Source: an uncultured Lewinella sp. (lineage in GTDB: Bacteria > Bacteroidota > Bacteroidia > Chitinophagales > Saprospiraceae). From it: a stretch of DNA of 33,896 bases. The translations under genes were made by a program, and so were the position numbers. Below are positions 1 through 8,142 of this stretch, piece after piece. Location of the stretch: NCBI GenBank assembly GCA_913057785.1, contig CAJXPD010000096.1, forward strand, positions 1-33,896, read 5' to 3'. Numbering within the stretch: position 1 is the first letter of the stretch; each line of letters opens with the position of its first letter. The notes beneath the pieces were generated by a model. It was not told the DNA's origin, did not search any database, and worked only from the letters and a program-made list of their open reading frames with translations.

Positions 1-39
1 GAGTTAGGCAATATGATAGTTGAATTAAGCTTCAGGAAG

Positions 40-71
40 GCCTCGGTTAACATCCGGGGCTTTCTTTTTTT
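40..71 (+). terminator. Intrinsic terminator of an upstream gene
   Basis: GCCTCGG (40-46) can pair with CCGGGGC (54-60), with one G-U pair and a 7-base loop, and a run of T with one C follows to 71. This is a standard rho-independent terminator for plus-strand transcription entering the window. The gene it ends lies almost wholly outside, and I could not identify a coding tail in bases 1-39. Confidence 0.7.
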
Positions 72-183
72 GCAACCTCCAGCCGGTTATACAGTCCTTA
101 TTATAAAAAGACTTATTTTGGCTTAAACAATGACCCCATTAGTCATTCTGCTGGGACATGAATTTGAGAAACTTTGACGCTCC

Positions 184-996
184 ATGACGAACACTTTTGA
201 GACCATCAAGCCTCTGGATCAGCGGATAGCGCAGTGTGTTGACTACTACTACTTAGATGTAAAACCAAACAATAGCTTGACGGAATTTGAGTGCTTCCCT
301 CATCATAATAACACGATATCAATATATCGATCTCATGTCCGTGCGAGCAATCGGGATATGATCTACGATGCTAGCGCTCCGCCCTTCCAAATATTCACTC
401 CAGTAAGGGAAGAGGTTTTGACTGTGAGGCAGGTAGGAAAAGTGCATCGCATAGTTATTGTTTTTCATGTTCTTGGCATTCAACAATTTTTCCGGAAATT
501 GAATTTCGCTGACTACATCGTCGACTACCCCTTCTTTCGTCCGCTGGAACTCAACCAATTGTTCGAGACCCAAGATTCACGTACGATTGGGCTGCTCCTT
601 GATGAATTTTTGGCTAAGCGCTTCCAAGCCTTTGAGCACGCCACTTTAGAAAAAGCTGTCCAACATGTTTTCTCAAATTTTGAGGAGTTTTCAGTGGAGC
701 ATTTGGCGGCGGAATTGAGTATTAGCCGAAGGCATTTGAATCGCCTATTTAAAGGCCATTTCGGCGTTTCCATTAAGAAGTTTCATCGAATCATTTTACT
801 TCGGAAGTTATTGGAAATGAAGCTTTTTGATAACCCCACGGAGAGTTTTACCCGGCTGGCCTACGAACTTAATTATGCGGATCAAGCTCATCTCAATAAG
901 GCCTTCAAGGACCTGACCCATAATTCTCCAAACCAGTTTTTGAGGAAAGGTACGCTTCTAGGAAATGAAGATACCTTCTGGCATATTGTGAAGTAA
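184..996 (+). CDS. AraC family transcriptional regulator
   Basis: The 270-residue protein is a DNA-binding regulator. Its C-terminal 100 residues form the AraC/XylS double helix-turn-helix: the first recognition unit begins near residue 174 (LAAELSISRRHLNRLFK) and the second near residue 225 (LAYELNYADQAHLNKAFK), each with the characteristic aromatic/KxF ending. The N-terminal 160 residues are a beta-rich effector or dimerisation domain without a motif I can name, so the signal is unknown. The ATG at 184 has no clear Shine-Dalgarno, which is normal for Bacteroidota. It stands alone, 65 bp ahead of a secreted esterase gene on the same strand. That gene could be a target, but this is inference from position only. 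Confidence 0.88.
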   Translation: MTNTFETIKPLDQRIAQCVDYYYLDVKPNNSLTEFECFPHHNNTISIYRSHVRASNRDMIYDASAPPFQIFTPVREEVLTVRQVGKVHRIVIVFHVLGIQQFFRKLNFADYIVDYPFFRPLELNQLFETQDSRTIGLLLDEFLAKRFQAFEHATLEKAVQHVFSNFEEFSVEHLAAELSISRRHLNRLFKGHFGVSIKKFHRIILLRKLLEMKLFDNPTESFTRLAYELNYADQAHLNKAFKDLTHNSPNQFLRKGTLLGNEDTFWHIVK

Positions 997-1037
997 GGCA
1001 TGTCCCATTTTTACAAGGATTTGCCTTTTAGGACCCC

Positions 1038-1045
1038 TAGTTTTG
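1038..1045 (+). promoter_or_regulatory. Bacteroidetes-type -7 promoter box
   Basis: TAGTTTTG fits the Bacteroidetes -7 consensus TAnnTTTG and lies 16 bases before the ATG at 1062. A TTG at 1021 is closer than the usual spacing for the -33 element, so only the -7 part is well supported. An AAGGAG stretch lies between the box and the start codon. Confidence 0.35.
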
Positions 1046-1061
1046 TCCTAAAAAGGAGAAA

Positions 1062-2741
1062 ATGAAAAACGTCTACTGCCTATTACTTCTACAATTTTAC
1101 TCTTGCTTACTTTTTACACAGGAATCTTATTCTAGCCTCACCGAGCGGGCTTTGTCCTTGATGTGGGAAGCCAAAGATACGGCTGGTTATCGTGCCTCCT
1201 TGTCTCTCTACGAAACTGCTTTTGAGCGTTTCCCTGATAGTATCGATCATCTTGGACTTTACAAAGCTTCTGTTCTCGCCGGGGAACTCCAAGAACTAGA
1301 TAAGGCCTTCACGTATTTGCAGCCCGTATACGAAATTGAAGAAGATGAGTATGGGACGCCAGGCTGGGCTTATGTAGTGGGCGAGTACGCCAATTCAGAA
1401 TACAAGAATCTTTTAGAAGATCCCCGCTGGGAAAAATTGACCCTTAAGGCATTAGGACGAAAAAAGAAATTTTATCAGGACCTGAAAAGTAAGAGAGAGG
1501 AGTTCCTCCGGGTAAAAGATCGATATGGAATCAACGGAAACCTAGATGGAAAGGAGCTATACCAACAATTACAGAAATGGAACCCCTATCTTACTAAATC
1601 TCAAAGTGATTACTCGATTTCATTTCCCGTAAAAGATACCTTACTGACTTCCTATTTTGTTCATTTACCCGACAACTATAACCCTGCCAAATCTTATCCC
1701 ATGCTAATCTTCTTGCATGGGGCAGTTAGGTACAATGAATTTGCGGATTATCAGACCAAAAGTATCCTAGGTGGTTGGAATCGATTCTACACTGAATTTG
1801 CAGATAAGCATGAGGTTGTTCTGGTATTTCCAAGCGGGAGTAAGCAATTCAACTGGATGATTCCAGACGATGGATTTTTCCTCATCCCAACGATTGTCAA
1901 GCAGATTAAGCAGAGTATACATATAGATGATAATAAGATCTTTATTAGTGGTCACTCGAATGGGGCTACGGGTTCTTTCTCCTATCTAGTAAAACAACCT
2001 ACCTTATTTGCAGGCTTCTACGGCTTTAATACCTATCCGAAGGTCTTCACAGGCGGCACTTTCGTTGAAAATACCCGCAATCGTTCCTTTATCAATTTTT
2101 CAACGGATCAGGACTACTATTATCCAACTGCCGCCAATGATACCTTGACGGCATTGATGAAGGCCTTGTCGATTGATTATGAAGACCATCGATATAATGG
2201 CTTCCCGCACTGGTTCCCTGCCTTCGATGAATCAAAGCCTGCTCATCAAGTGTTATTTTCAGATTTGTTAAAGAGAACAAGAGACCCCTTTCCTAAAGAA
2301 ATTAACTGGGAATTCGACGATGACCAATATGGAGCAATAGACTGGTTGGATAATATAAAGCTCGACACCTCACAGACCATGGCAGCGTGGCACGCCCCGG
2401 TGAATTTCAGGATCAGAGAATGGCTAGATTATGACGATAGAGACAGCTTGATCGTACTAGAAGTGAACAAAAAGGCCTTTAATTTCCCTAGAAAATCTGG
2501 TAAGGTCGAAGCAAGATATAAGAACAATACTTTTGAATTAAAAACCTCCCGAATCAAATCTTTGTCAATCAATATTTCTCCCGAGATGGTGAATCTGGAT
2601 CGTAAGGTGAAGGTATTCGTGAATGGGAAATTATACTTTAATCGAAAAGTTGGGTATGATAAAGATTTCCTGTTGCAGTCCTTTGCGGAGAACCAGGATC
2701 GTAAGCAATTGTGGGTCGATGTGATCGAACTACAGTTATAA
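1062..2741 (+). CDS. Secreted TPR / PHB-depolymerase-like esterase
   Basis: This 559-residue protein begins with a hydrophobic signal segment (residues 1-20) and is probably exported. Residues about 25-150 are helical and TPR-like. Residues about 190-400 form an alpha/beta hydrolase resembling the polyhydroxybutyrate depolymerase/feruloyl esterase family. There, LIFLHGA marks the oxyanion strand, GHSNG carries the nucleophile Ser299, D349 or D351 in STDQD is the likely acid, and His383 in NGFPHW is the likely catalytic His. A C-terminal beta-rich segment of about 130 residues has no named family and is not a typical T9SS sorting domain. The substrate is an ester or peptide that the sequence does not identify. 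A -7 box and AAGGAG precede the ATG. Confidence 0.75.
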   Translation: MKNVYCLLLLQFYSCLLFTQESYSSLTERALSLMWEAKDTAGYRASLSLYETAFERFPDSIDHLGLYKASVLAGELQELDKAFTYLQPVYEIEEDEYGTPGWAYVVGEYANSEYKNLLEDPRWEKLTLKALGRKKKFYQDLKSKREEFLRVKDRYGINGNLDGKELYQQLQKWNPYLTKSQSDYSISFPVKDTLLTSYFVHLPDNYNPAKSYPMLIFLHGAVRYNEFADYQTKSILGGWNRFYTEFADKHEVVLVFPSGSKQFNWMIPDDGFFLIPTIVKQIKQSIHIDDNKIFISGHSNGATGSFSYLVKQPTLFAGFYGFNTYPKVFTGGTFVENTRNRSFINFSTDQDYYYPTAANDTLTALMKALSIDYEDHRYNGFPHWFPAFDESKPAHQVLFSDLLKRTRDPFPKEINWEFDDDQYGAIDWLDNIKLDTSQTMAAWHAPVNFRIREWLDYDDRDSLIVLEVNKKAFNFPRKSGKVEARYKNNTFELKTSRIKSLSINISPEMVNLDRKVKVFVNGKLYFNRKVGYDKDFLLQSFAENQDRKQLWVDVIELQL

Positions 2742-2763
2742 TGATCCGCCAATCTACTGTCGG

Positions 2764-3009
2764 CTAGTCCGTTTGCTGCTGGATCAACTTCTTAAATACG
2801 GACTTTGTGAATCGAACGTAAGTTTGCAATTCTTTATCAAAACCGATCCATTGGTATTTATTTCCATAGGGACAGGAAGGTGCAGCCTCTTCCTGTCCTG
2901 ATCGAAGCTCATAGCGATCAGGAGTACGGAGGTAGGTTTCCATATTTACCTTAGGAAGCGGTGTTCCCTCCATTTTTTTTGTATTAGTACTTGTTTTTTT
3001 TGTTTCCAT
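2764..3009 (-). CDS. Small hypothetical protein after aldo/keto reductase
   Basis: This is an 81-residue polar protein without signal peptide or membrane segment. The N-terminal third is Lys/Thr-rich and probably disordered. The C-terminal part (SCPYGNKYQWIGFDKELQ) contains one cysteine and several aromatic residues and could be a small folded unit. It starts 19 bases after the stop of the aldo/keto reductase on the same strand, so the two are probably co-transcribed. I do not recognise a family. Its existence as a gene rests on length, position and an ordinary composition. Confidence 0.55.
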   Translation of the reverse strand: METKKTSTNTKKMEGTPLPKVNMETYLRTPDRYELRSGQEEAAPSCPYGNKYQWIGFDKELQTYVRFTKSVFKKLIQQQTD

Positions 3010-3028
3010 GCTTGCTGGGATGAGTAGT

Positions 3029-3991
3029 TTAGTTCCAGTCTAATGCTTTTCTTTCTTCCCAATAAAACGCTGCAGAAACAGCTTGGTCTTTCAGTAATCG
3101 AATTTCTTCATCGGATAGTTTTATCTCTTCCATCTGTAAATTACTCAATAAATGGGTTGCATTCGATGCTCCACTCAATACGGTAAAAGGTCGGACTGTC
3201 TGACGGCAAAATTGGAGGGCAATGGCATCGATCCCAACACTATGATGAGTTGCTATTTCATTGAGTATCCGGTATAGCTCAGCATAATGTGGGTAGTCTG
3301 GATTAGGGAAAACTCTACCGTTGGCTAGCGCTTCCTTTATAATGATTCTTTTGTGCTGTCTACCCATTTCTTCCAAAATGGCTGCTAAACTTTGATCCAA
3401 GACATTATAAGTGACCTGAAAAGCATCAAACAGAGGTACGCCTTCTATTTGAATGCTTAAGGCCTGCTGAAGAACTTGCAATTGATTACTTCCGGTGCTG
3501 GTCAAACCAATGACCAAGCCTTGATTTTTTTTGAGTTGTGCCAATCTACGTAGCACTCCCTCGTTTTCTAAAACGCCGGTTTCGAAGGTAGCGGAGTGAA
3601 TCTGGTAGGTCGTCAAATAGGGGAGGAGCTGAACGGATGTTGCCCATTGTTCGTTCAGCTTAGCGAGAGAATGTTCTTTGACCTCATGTTGGGTAGCATT
3701 TGGATCAAAATTAGCCGTGTAGGTGTATCCCCATTTGGTGGCTACCTCTACCTGCGGATCTTCGATGGTCTTCAGCCATTCAATCAAGAGGTTTTCTGCC
3801 ATTCCGTAACCAGGCGCCGTATCAAAATATCGAATTCCCATTTCATAGGCTTGTTGGAGAAGGGAGAAGCCTTGATTCCTAAATTCTTCCAGGGAAAAAT
3901 CGGTTTTAGTTGTTTTTTCACGGATATTTATATACTGCGGCCGGCCAATTGCGGCTGTTCCCAAACCTAGATACACCTTGTTATTCTTCAT
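3029..3991 (-). CDS. Aldo/keto reductase
   Basis: The 320-residue protein is an NAD(P)H-dependent oxidoreductase of the aldo/keto reductase superfamily, TIM-barrel type and cytosolic. The catalytic tetrad is visible: Asp57 and Tyr62 in FDTAPGYG, Lys86 in ATKWGY and His132 in YQIHS. Near the C-terminus, VLSGASNATHLLSNL is the expected cofactor-phosphate-binding loop. Length is typical. The substrate is unknown; members with the FDTAPGYG signature include sugar and aromatic aldehyde reductases. It is divergent from the VOC-fold gene at 4031, and a palindromic site overlaps its start codon, so it may be controlled by a dedicated repressor or by a shared divergent promoter. Confidence 0.88.
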   Translation of the reverse strand: MKNNKVYLGLGTAAIGRPQYINIREKTTKTDFSLEEFRNQGFSLLQQAYEMGIRYFDTAPGYGMAENLLIEWLKTIEDPQVEVATKWGYTYTANFDPNATQHEVKEHSLAKLNEQWATSVQLLPYLTTYQIHSATFETGVLENEGVLRRLAQLKKNQGLVIGLTSTGSNQLQVLQQALSIQIEGVPLFDAFQVTYNVLDQSLAAILEEMGRQHKRIIIKEALANGRVFPNPDYPHYAELYRILNEIATHHSVGIDAIALQFCRQTVRPFTVLSGASNATHLLSNLQMEEIKLSDEEIRLLKDQAVSAAFYWEERKALDWN

Positions 3992-4010
3992 CTTGAGTCA
4001 AGATAACAAG
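3977..4010. promoter_or_regulatory. Compound palindrome in divergent promoter
   Basis: A perfect palindrome ATCTTGA-G-TCAAGAT spans 3990-4004. It is overlapped by an outer repeat, CTTGTTAT (3977-3984) with ATAACAAG (4003-4010). It covers the start codon of the aldo/keto reductase and sits within the 39-base spacer to the divergent VOC gene. This is the layout of an operator for a dimeric regulator, but the protein that would bind it is not identifiable here. Confidence 0.45.
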
Positions 4011-4030
4011 TATCTCAAAAATCCTACCTT

Positions 4031-4435
4031 ATGATGAAAGGAATTGCCCCACAATGGATTGTTGAAGACATGGAGAAGACCATTGAATTCTATCAAGAGA
4101 AACTAGATTTCACGTTAGATTGGGTGGGCGACCCACCACATTTTGCCATGCTAAGTAGAGCTGGTGTCACCTTAATGTTTAGAGCTTTATCTCAACCTCA
4201 GCTGATGCGTCCCAATCGTCAACCTTTTGTTCAGGCGGGCTGGGAGCCTTCTGGGAAGCAGGCTTGGGATGCTTATGTATGGGTGGAGGATGTAGAGCAC
4301 TTATATCAAAAATGTGTGGAGCGGGAGCTTAGCATTATTCGGGAACTGGAAACTACAGATTATGGAAATCGAGATTTTGATCTAGAAGATATTAATGGAT
4401 ACATTCTCTGCTTCGGGCAGACCATAGCCGACTAG
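4031..4435 (+). CDS. VOC-fold (glyoxalase/bleomycin-resistance type) protein
   Basis: This 134-residue single-domain protein has the VOC layout of two beta-alpha-beta-beta-beta units. Its first unit starts WIVEDMEKTIEFYQEKLDF, and its second contains AYVWVEDVEHLYQKC and ends in DINGYILCFGQ. The usual C-terminal metal-ligand Glu of glyoxalase-like members is replaced by Cys in that last motif. A binding role of the bleomycin-resistance type is therefore more likely than a metal-dependent glyoxalase reaction. It is divergent from the aldo/keto reductase, and a pairing in reactive-aldehyde or antibiotic handling is possible but unproven. Its last codons form the left arm of a hairpin. Confidence 0.82.
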   Translation: MMKGIAPQWIVEDMEKTIEFYQEKLDFTLDWVGDPPHFAMLSRAGVTLMFRALSQPQLMRPNRQPFVQAGWEPSGKQAWDAYVWVEDVEHLYQKCVERELSIIRELETTDYGNRDFDLEDINGYILCFGQTIAD

Positions 4436-4448
4436 GTATGGTCTGCCC
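4415..4448. terminator. Hairpin shared by two convergent genes
   Basis: GGGCAGACCATA (4415-4426) and TATGGTCTGCCC (4437-4448) are perfect 12-base inverted arms with a 10-base loop. The stop codon of the VOC gene lies in the loop, and the left arm is inside its coding region. The AsmA-like gene ends ten bases further on the other strand. No T-run follows directly, so it is terminator-like rather than a classical intrinsic terminator. It could serve both strands. Confidence 0.6.
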
Positions 4449-4457
4449 AGCGAAAAT

Positions 4458-7400
4458 TTAGTTCTTTTTCTTTTTCTTCTTTCGTTTAAAAGGATTGAAC
4501 TTATTGAGATGGTTCTTGATGCTGTCCACTGCGTTTTGGGTTCCAGTATTCTTTAGCAAATCATTAGCCGTAGAGTCAATCAAGTTGCCGGGGGCAGACC
4601 CGAGTTTTTCTTTGAGCAACTCATCTGCTTTCTCCTTAGCATCCTCCTTTAGTTGATCTACTTTCTCGTTGATGACCGTATTGGCGGAATCTACTACCTC
4701 ATCCACTTTTTCCTGTGCGATGTCTTTCCCCTCTTGCAATTTCTCCTCTGCTTGCTCCTGTAGTGCCTCTTTCTGCTCATTGATCTCCTCTTGTAGTGCT
4801 TCTTTTCCTGCCTCCGCCAAGCTGGTTTCACCGTCTCCGCCCAATAGATTCAGCTTTACCTTCGGATCCGTCAAGGAGCCGGTTAGATTGATCATAGCAT
4901 TGACAAACTCGCTCTTCTTTATGTTGAATCCGAGTTTTGAAGCTTGTGACTGCAATAGGCCGTATCCTTGATCAACGGCTTGACCAACCGCCCCTTGTTC
5001 AAGCAGTGTCCTAGGAATCTTAGCTTTGATGTTGTAATTCATACTTTGATCGAGCCCATGAGATCCGCTGATTTTCATCGCAATATCGTCCATATCTACA
5101 TCAAATTCCTTCAGCTCCAAAGTTCCGTCTTTCAACTCAAACCAGTTTTTGGTTCCACCCAGATCTATCTCCTTGGTCAAGGCCTTTAAATTCAACGCAT
5201 TGCCAACCGCCTCTAAAGGTTTGAATCCGGAGATAACCCCATGGACCGTCTGCAAAAATCCTTCGATGTTCAGCGATTGAAGATTAGGCATCAGATCCTG
5301 CCCAAGCACTCCATCCATAATCATGGTAGAGTTGAAGTTACCTTTAATAAATTGTCCAATAGGGGCTAATGCCTTAAAGGTATTCAAGGTGTTGAACGCC
5401 TCTGCGAATTCCAGCTGCTCCAAGTCATATTTAAAAGAGAAGGTAGGAGCTTCTACATCCTTGGTATCATAACTGCCACTGATGTTCATACGTCCCCCAA
5501 GCGTTTCGCTGGTAGCATTTTCCAAGACTACAGCCTGCTGATCTACTACTAAATGCCCCTTCACATCCTTCAACACCATATTGGTGTATTTGACGCGATC
5601 CACATTTGCATTTACATCAATTGTCATACGTTCTGGAACAGGAACAACTTCCAGGGGTTCCTCTTCTGCTGCCGTTGCCTTAGCCGTTGGCTCTGTATCG
5701 AGCATCTCCATGAACTCATTGAGATCCACTAGGCCGGAATTGACGACGATATTTCCCTTCAGTGTACCATTGTCAAACAGGTAGTCAAAAACGTGAAGAA
5801 TGGTTCCGGTGGCCGAAAAATCACTAGATCCAATTTTGGTTCTCAATTCATCTGCCTTCAATACTTGCGGTCCGACCTCTCCCAAAACGTAGGTATCAGT
5901 TAGGGTATATACGTCGTATGCTATCTCTCTAAATGCTCCTTCAATTTGAAAATCGAAGCGATCGAAAACTTCCAGCGCCACTTCCTCAACATCCTCTTCA
6001 CCAGATGGAGTCTCTACCTCTTCTTCAGCAGGAATCCATTCATTGGTGTCAAAGAAATCCGATTGAACGCGAAGCTTCCCAGTCATTGCTTTCTTAGGAG
6101 AAAAATAGGCTAGAATATTGTCTATATACCCTTGGGCCTTGAGATCACTTTGACCCAAGCGACTTTGAAAATCTTTGATCTGTACATTTTGGGGTGTAAA
6201 GTTGACATCCAAGGTTTTGATCATCACCAACGGAAGGTCAGCAGATTTGTAGTTCATCTGATCAATCTGCATGGTTCCACTCATGTCTACTTGATCATAG
6301 GCTCCAGCATCTATGGCTGACATTCGGGTGTTCACTGTCGCATCCGCGGTAATCAGTCCGTTGAGGGTTTCTATACCTTCAATTGGAAATGCTGCGCCCA
6401 ACTCCTCCAAATCCAAACGCCCCTTTACCGCTGCGTTCACCGCAGGATCGCTGATTGGTGTTCGCAAACTAAATCGCCCCGAGATCGGATTGGTCCCGAT
6501 CTGCATTTTGAAGGTATTGGCGTCCACCTGTAGTTGATCTAAATCGCTACTTGGACTATTGATCTTGACGGCTGTATTAATCCCGTTAATGCCTAGTGGA
6601 AGGTCAGGATATTTTACGTCTGCATCTGCGACTTCAAAGTTGACCTTGAAGGCTGGGAGTAATTCCTTTTCCGCATTAAAAGTTCCCTTGACATTGCCAT
6701 CGAAGGCAAAGCGGCCATCTGCTTTTACGTCCTCATAGCCTTCAATGTAAGCGTTAGGGATCATGGAGAGCAACTGCTTAAACTCATTCTGGGGAGAGCT
6801 AAAGGAGAGATCCATTTTGATATCATCCGCTTCGGCTAACTGAACAAAACCAGTAGCTTGTAATATTAACTCATTCAAACGCAGCTTATTCTCTTTTAAG
6901 GTATAGGTGCTGGTCTTCTGGTCAATATTAACAACTGCATCCAAGGCGGTAGAGGCCTTCTTTAAGTACCCGATATCTCCATATTGGATACTTAGCTCGT
7001 CAACCGTCGTTTTGGTATCCAGGTCATAATTATCTATTGTGAATTGACCAGACCCATTATGGTTGATCTTATTCGCTGCTACATATACACCCATACTACG
7101 ATCATCAAAGACAAAATCTCCATCGGCCACCAGGTACTTTTCCAATTGGATCAGTACACCACTATAATCGGTTTCATTAGCTGTTTCCGTAATTCTTTCA
7201 TCCGTAGGGTAGGTTATGTCGTAATTGGCTTGCCCGTCTTCTAGAACCAGGATATTGATCGCTGGCTCGATAAGATTGACTGACTTGATTTTGATCGGAC
7301 TACTACTCTTGATCACGGACATGATGTCTAACTTGAAATCAATAGACTTTCCTTCCAGGAGTTTAATCCCCTCAAAGGTTTCGATACCTGTAACAGAAAG

Positions 7401-7613
7401 ATCCTTCAGACTGAAGACCAAGTGTGGAAAACCTTTGAACAGGGATAGATCAACATCTGAGAAATCAACTTCTGCTTTAACACTCTTGTTGATCTCCTCT
7501 TTGGCCGTAGCTACAATCTTGTCCTTAAAGAGAATAGGAACCGCAATTGCAGTGCCGACGAGTAATATGATGAGCACAAGAAGGGCAATTAATATGCGCT
7601 TTACAATTTTCAT
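4458..7613 (-). CDS. AsmA family envelope protein
   Basis: This 1051-residue protein is of the AsmA/TamB-like class. These are inner-membrane-anchored, beta-rich bridge proteins thought to take part in lipid transport between membranes or in outer-membrane biogenesis. Residues about 5-27 form the N-terminal membrane anchor. An AsmA-like start follows (ATAKEEINKSVKAEVDFSDVDLSLFKGFPHL), then long repeats of amphipathic beta strands and a C-terminal AsmA-type region (ISGSHGLDQSMNYNIKAKIP). From about residue 925 to 1005 it becomes a Glu/Lys/Gln-rich helix with coiled-coil character, and it ends in a KRKKKKKKN tail. It is a single-gene unit convergent with the VOC gene. Confidence 0.85.
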   Translation of the reverse strand: MKIVKRILIALLVLIILLVGTAIAVPILFKDKIVATAKEEINKSVKAEVDFSDVDLSLFKGFPHLVFSLKDLSVTGIETFEGIKLLEGKSIDFKLDIMSVIKSSSPIKIKSVNLIEPAINILVLEDGQANYDITYPTDERITETANETDYSGVLIQLEKYLVADGDFVFDDRSMGVYVAANKINHNGSGQFTIDNYDLDTKTTVDELSIQYGDIGYLKKASTALDAVVNIDQKTSTYTLKENKLRLNELILQATGFVQLAEADDIKMDLSFSSPQNEFKQLLSMIPNAYIEGYEDVKADGRFAFDGNVKGTFNAEKELLPAFKVNFEVADADVKYPDLPLGINGINTAVKINSPSSDLDQLQVDANTFKMQIGTNPISGRFSLRTPISDPAVNAAVKGRLDLEELGAAFPIEGIETLNGLITADATVNTRMSAIDAGAYDQVDMSGTMQIDQMNYKSADLPLVMIKTLDVNFTPQNVQIKDFQSRLGQSDLKAQGYIDNILAYFSPKKAMTGKLRVQSDFFDTNEWIPAEEEVETPSGEEDVEEVALEVFDRFDFQIEGAFREIAYDVYTLTDTYVLGEVGPQVLKADELRTKIGSSDFSATGTILHVFDYLFDNGTLKGNIVVNSGLVDLNEFMEMLDTEPTAKATAAEEEPLEVVPVPERMTIDVNANVDRVKYTNMVLKDVKGHLVVDQQAVVLENATSETLGGRMNISGSYDTKDVEAPTFSFKYDLEQLEFAEAFNTLNTFKALAPIGQFIKGNFNSTMIMDGVLGQDLMPNLQSLNIEGFLQTVHGVISGFKPLEAVGNALNLKALTKEIDLGGTKNWFELKDGTLELKEFDVDMDDIAMKISGSHGLDQSMNYNIKAKIPRTLLEQGAVGQAVDQGYGLLQSQASKLGFNIKKSEFVNAMINLTGSLTDPKVKLNLLGGDGETSLAEAGKEALQEEINEQKEALQEQAEEKLQEGKDIAQEKVDEVVDSANTVINEKVDQLKEDAKEKADELLKEKLGSAPGNLIDSTANDLLKNTGTQNAVDSIKNHLNKFNPFKRKKKKKKN

Positions 7614-8142
7614 CGTACCTAAAGTTTTATCGAAGATTATTCTTCTTTTCTAATTTGTAATGTGGGTAAAGATGTTTGACATACTCTTAAGACTCCAAAA
7701 CGTTGCAATAGACACGGGCATTATCATATAAATAGAAAAATTAACATTTTTCTCTACATTTTTATGTCCGGGAAGGATAATTTGGGGCCAAATTATTGAG
7801 TCCCAAATTATTTTCGGACTTTCGCATTTTCCCTTTGGTCTCATCCAGACAAAATAGAGCTGAATCTGCGGATTTTGAGTACGCTTGCGCCTGCAAAACA
7901 TCCGCTGCGAGAAAACTTGAATCGGTTCCAGCTGGATTAAGATCAAGGTTGAAAAAAGTCCTACCGCCTCATTCAAAGCCAAGAGCATTCGTTCATGCTT
8001 TGGAAGCCTCTTTCGGCTTCTTTGATGCACGGATACGATTCCGTGCTAGGGTTGGGACCTATGGTTGCAGATATCGCCTCTTGAAACTGATGTCAACTGT
8101 GCTGCACCCCTGCGGAAATTTTTGTCGAATTTAAAAGTGTTC
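7614..8142. other. Long divergent intergenic region
   Basis: These 529 bases separate the AsmA-like gene and the exonuclease gene. The AsmA side is AT-rich. It holds a 20-base inverted repeat ATAATTTGG-GG-CCAAATTAT (7777-7796), and its CCAAATTATT arm is repeated directly at about 7803-7812. A small GAAGCC/GGCTTC hairpin lies at 8003-8020. Open frames of 113-127 codons run across both strands, but they lack good starts and resemble nothing I know. Promoters for both genes must be here; I cannot place them. Confidence 0.5.

Noticed and set aside
7650..8030. 126-codon minus-strand frame in the AsmA-rnd spacer
   Set aside because: Unbalanced composition, no recognisable motif, and it overlaps an equally open plus-strand frame; neither has a supported start.
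7796..8134. 112-codon plus-strand frame before rnd
   Set aside because: It begins only with TTG inside a palindrome, is rich in Arg, Ser and Cys without pattern, and overlaps the rnd upstream region.
8065..8142. 26-residue upstream extension of RNase D
   Set aside because: It does not resemble the family; the similarity starts just after the ATG at 8143.
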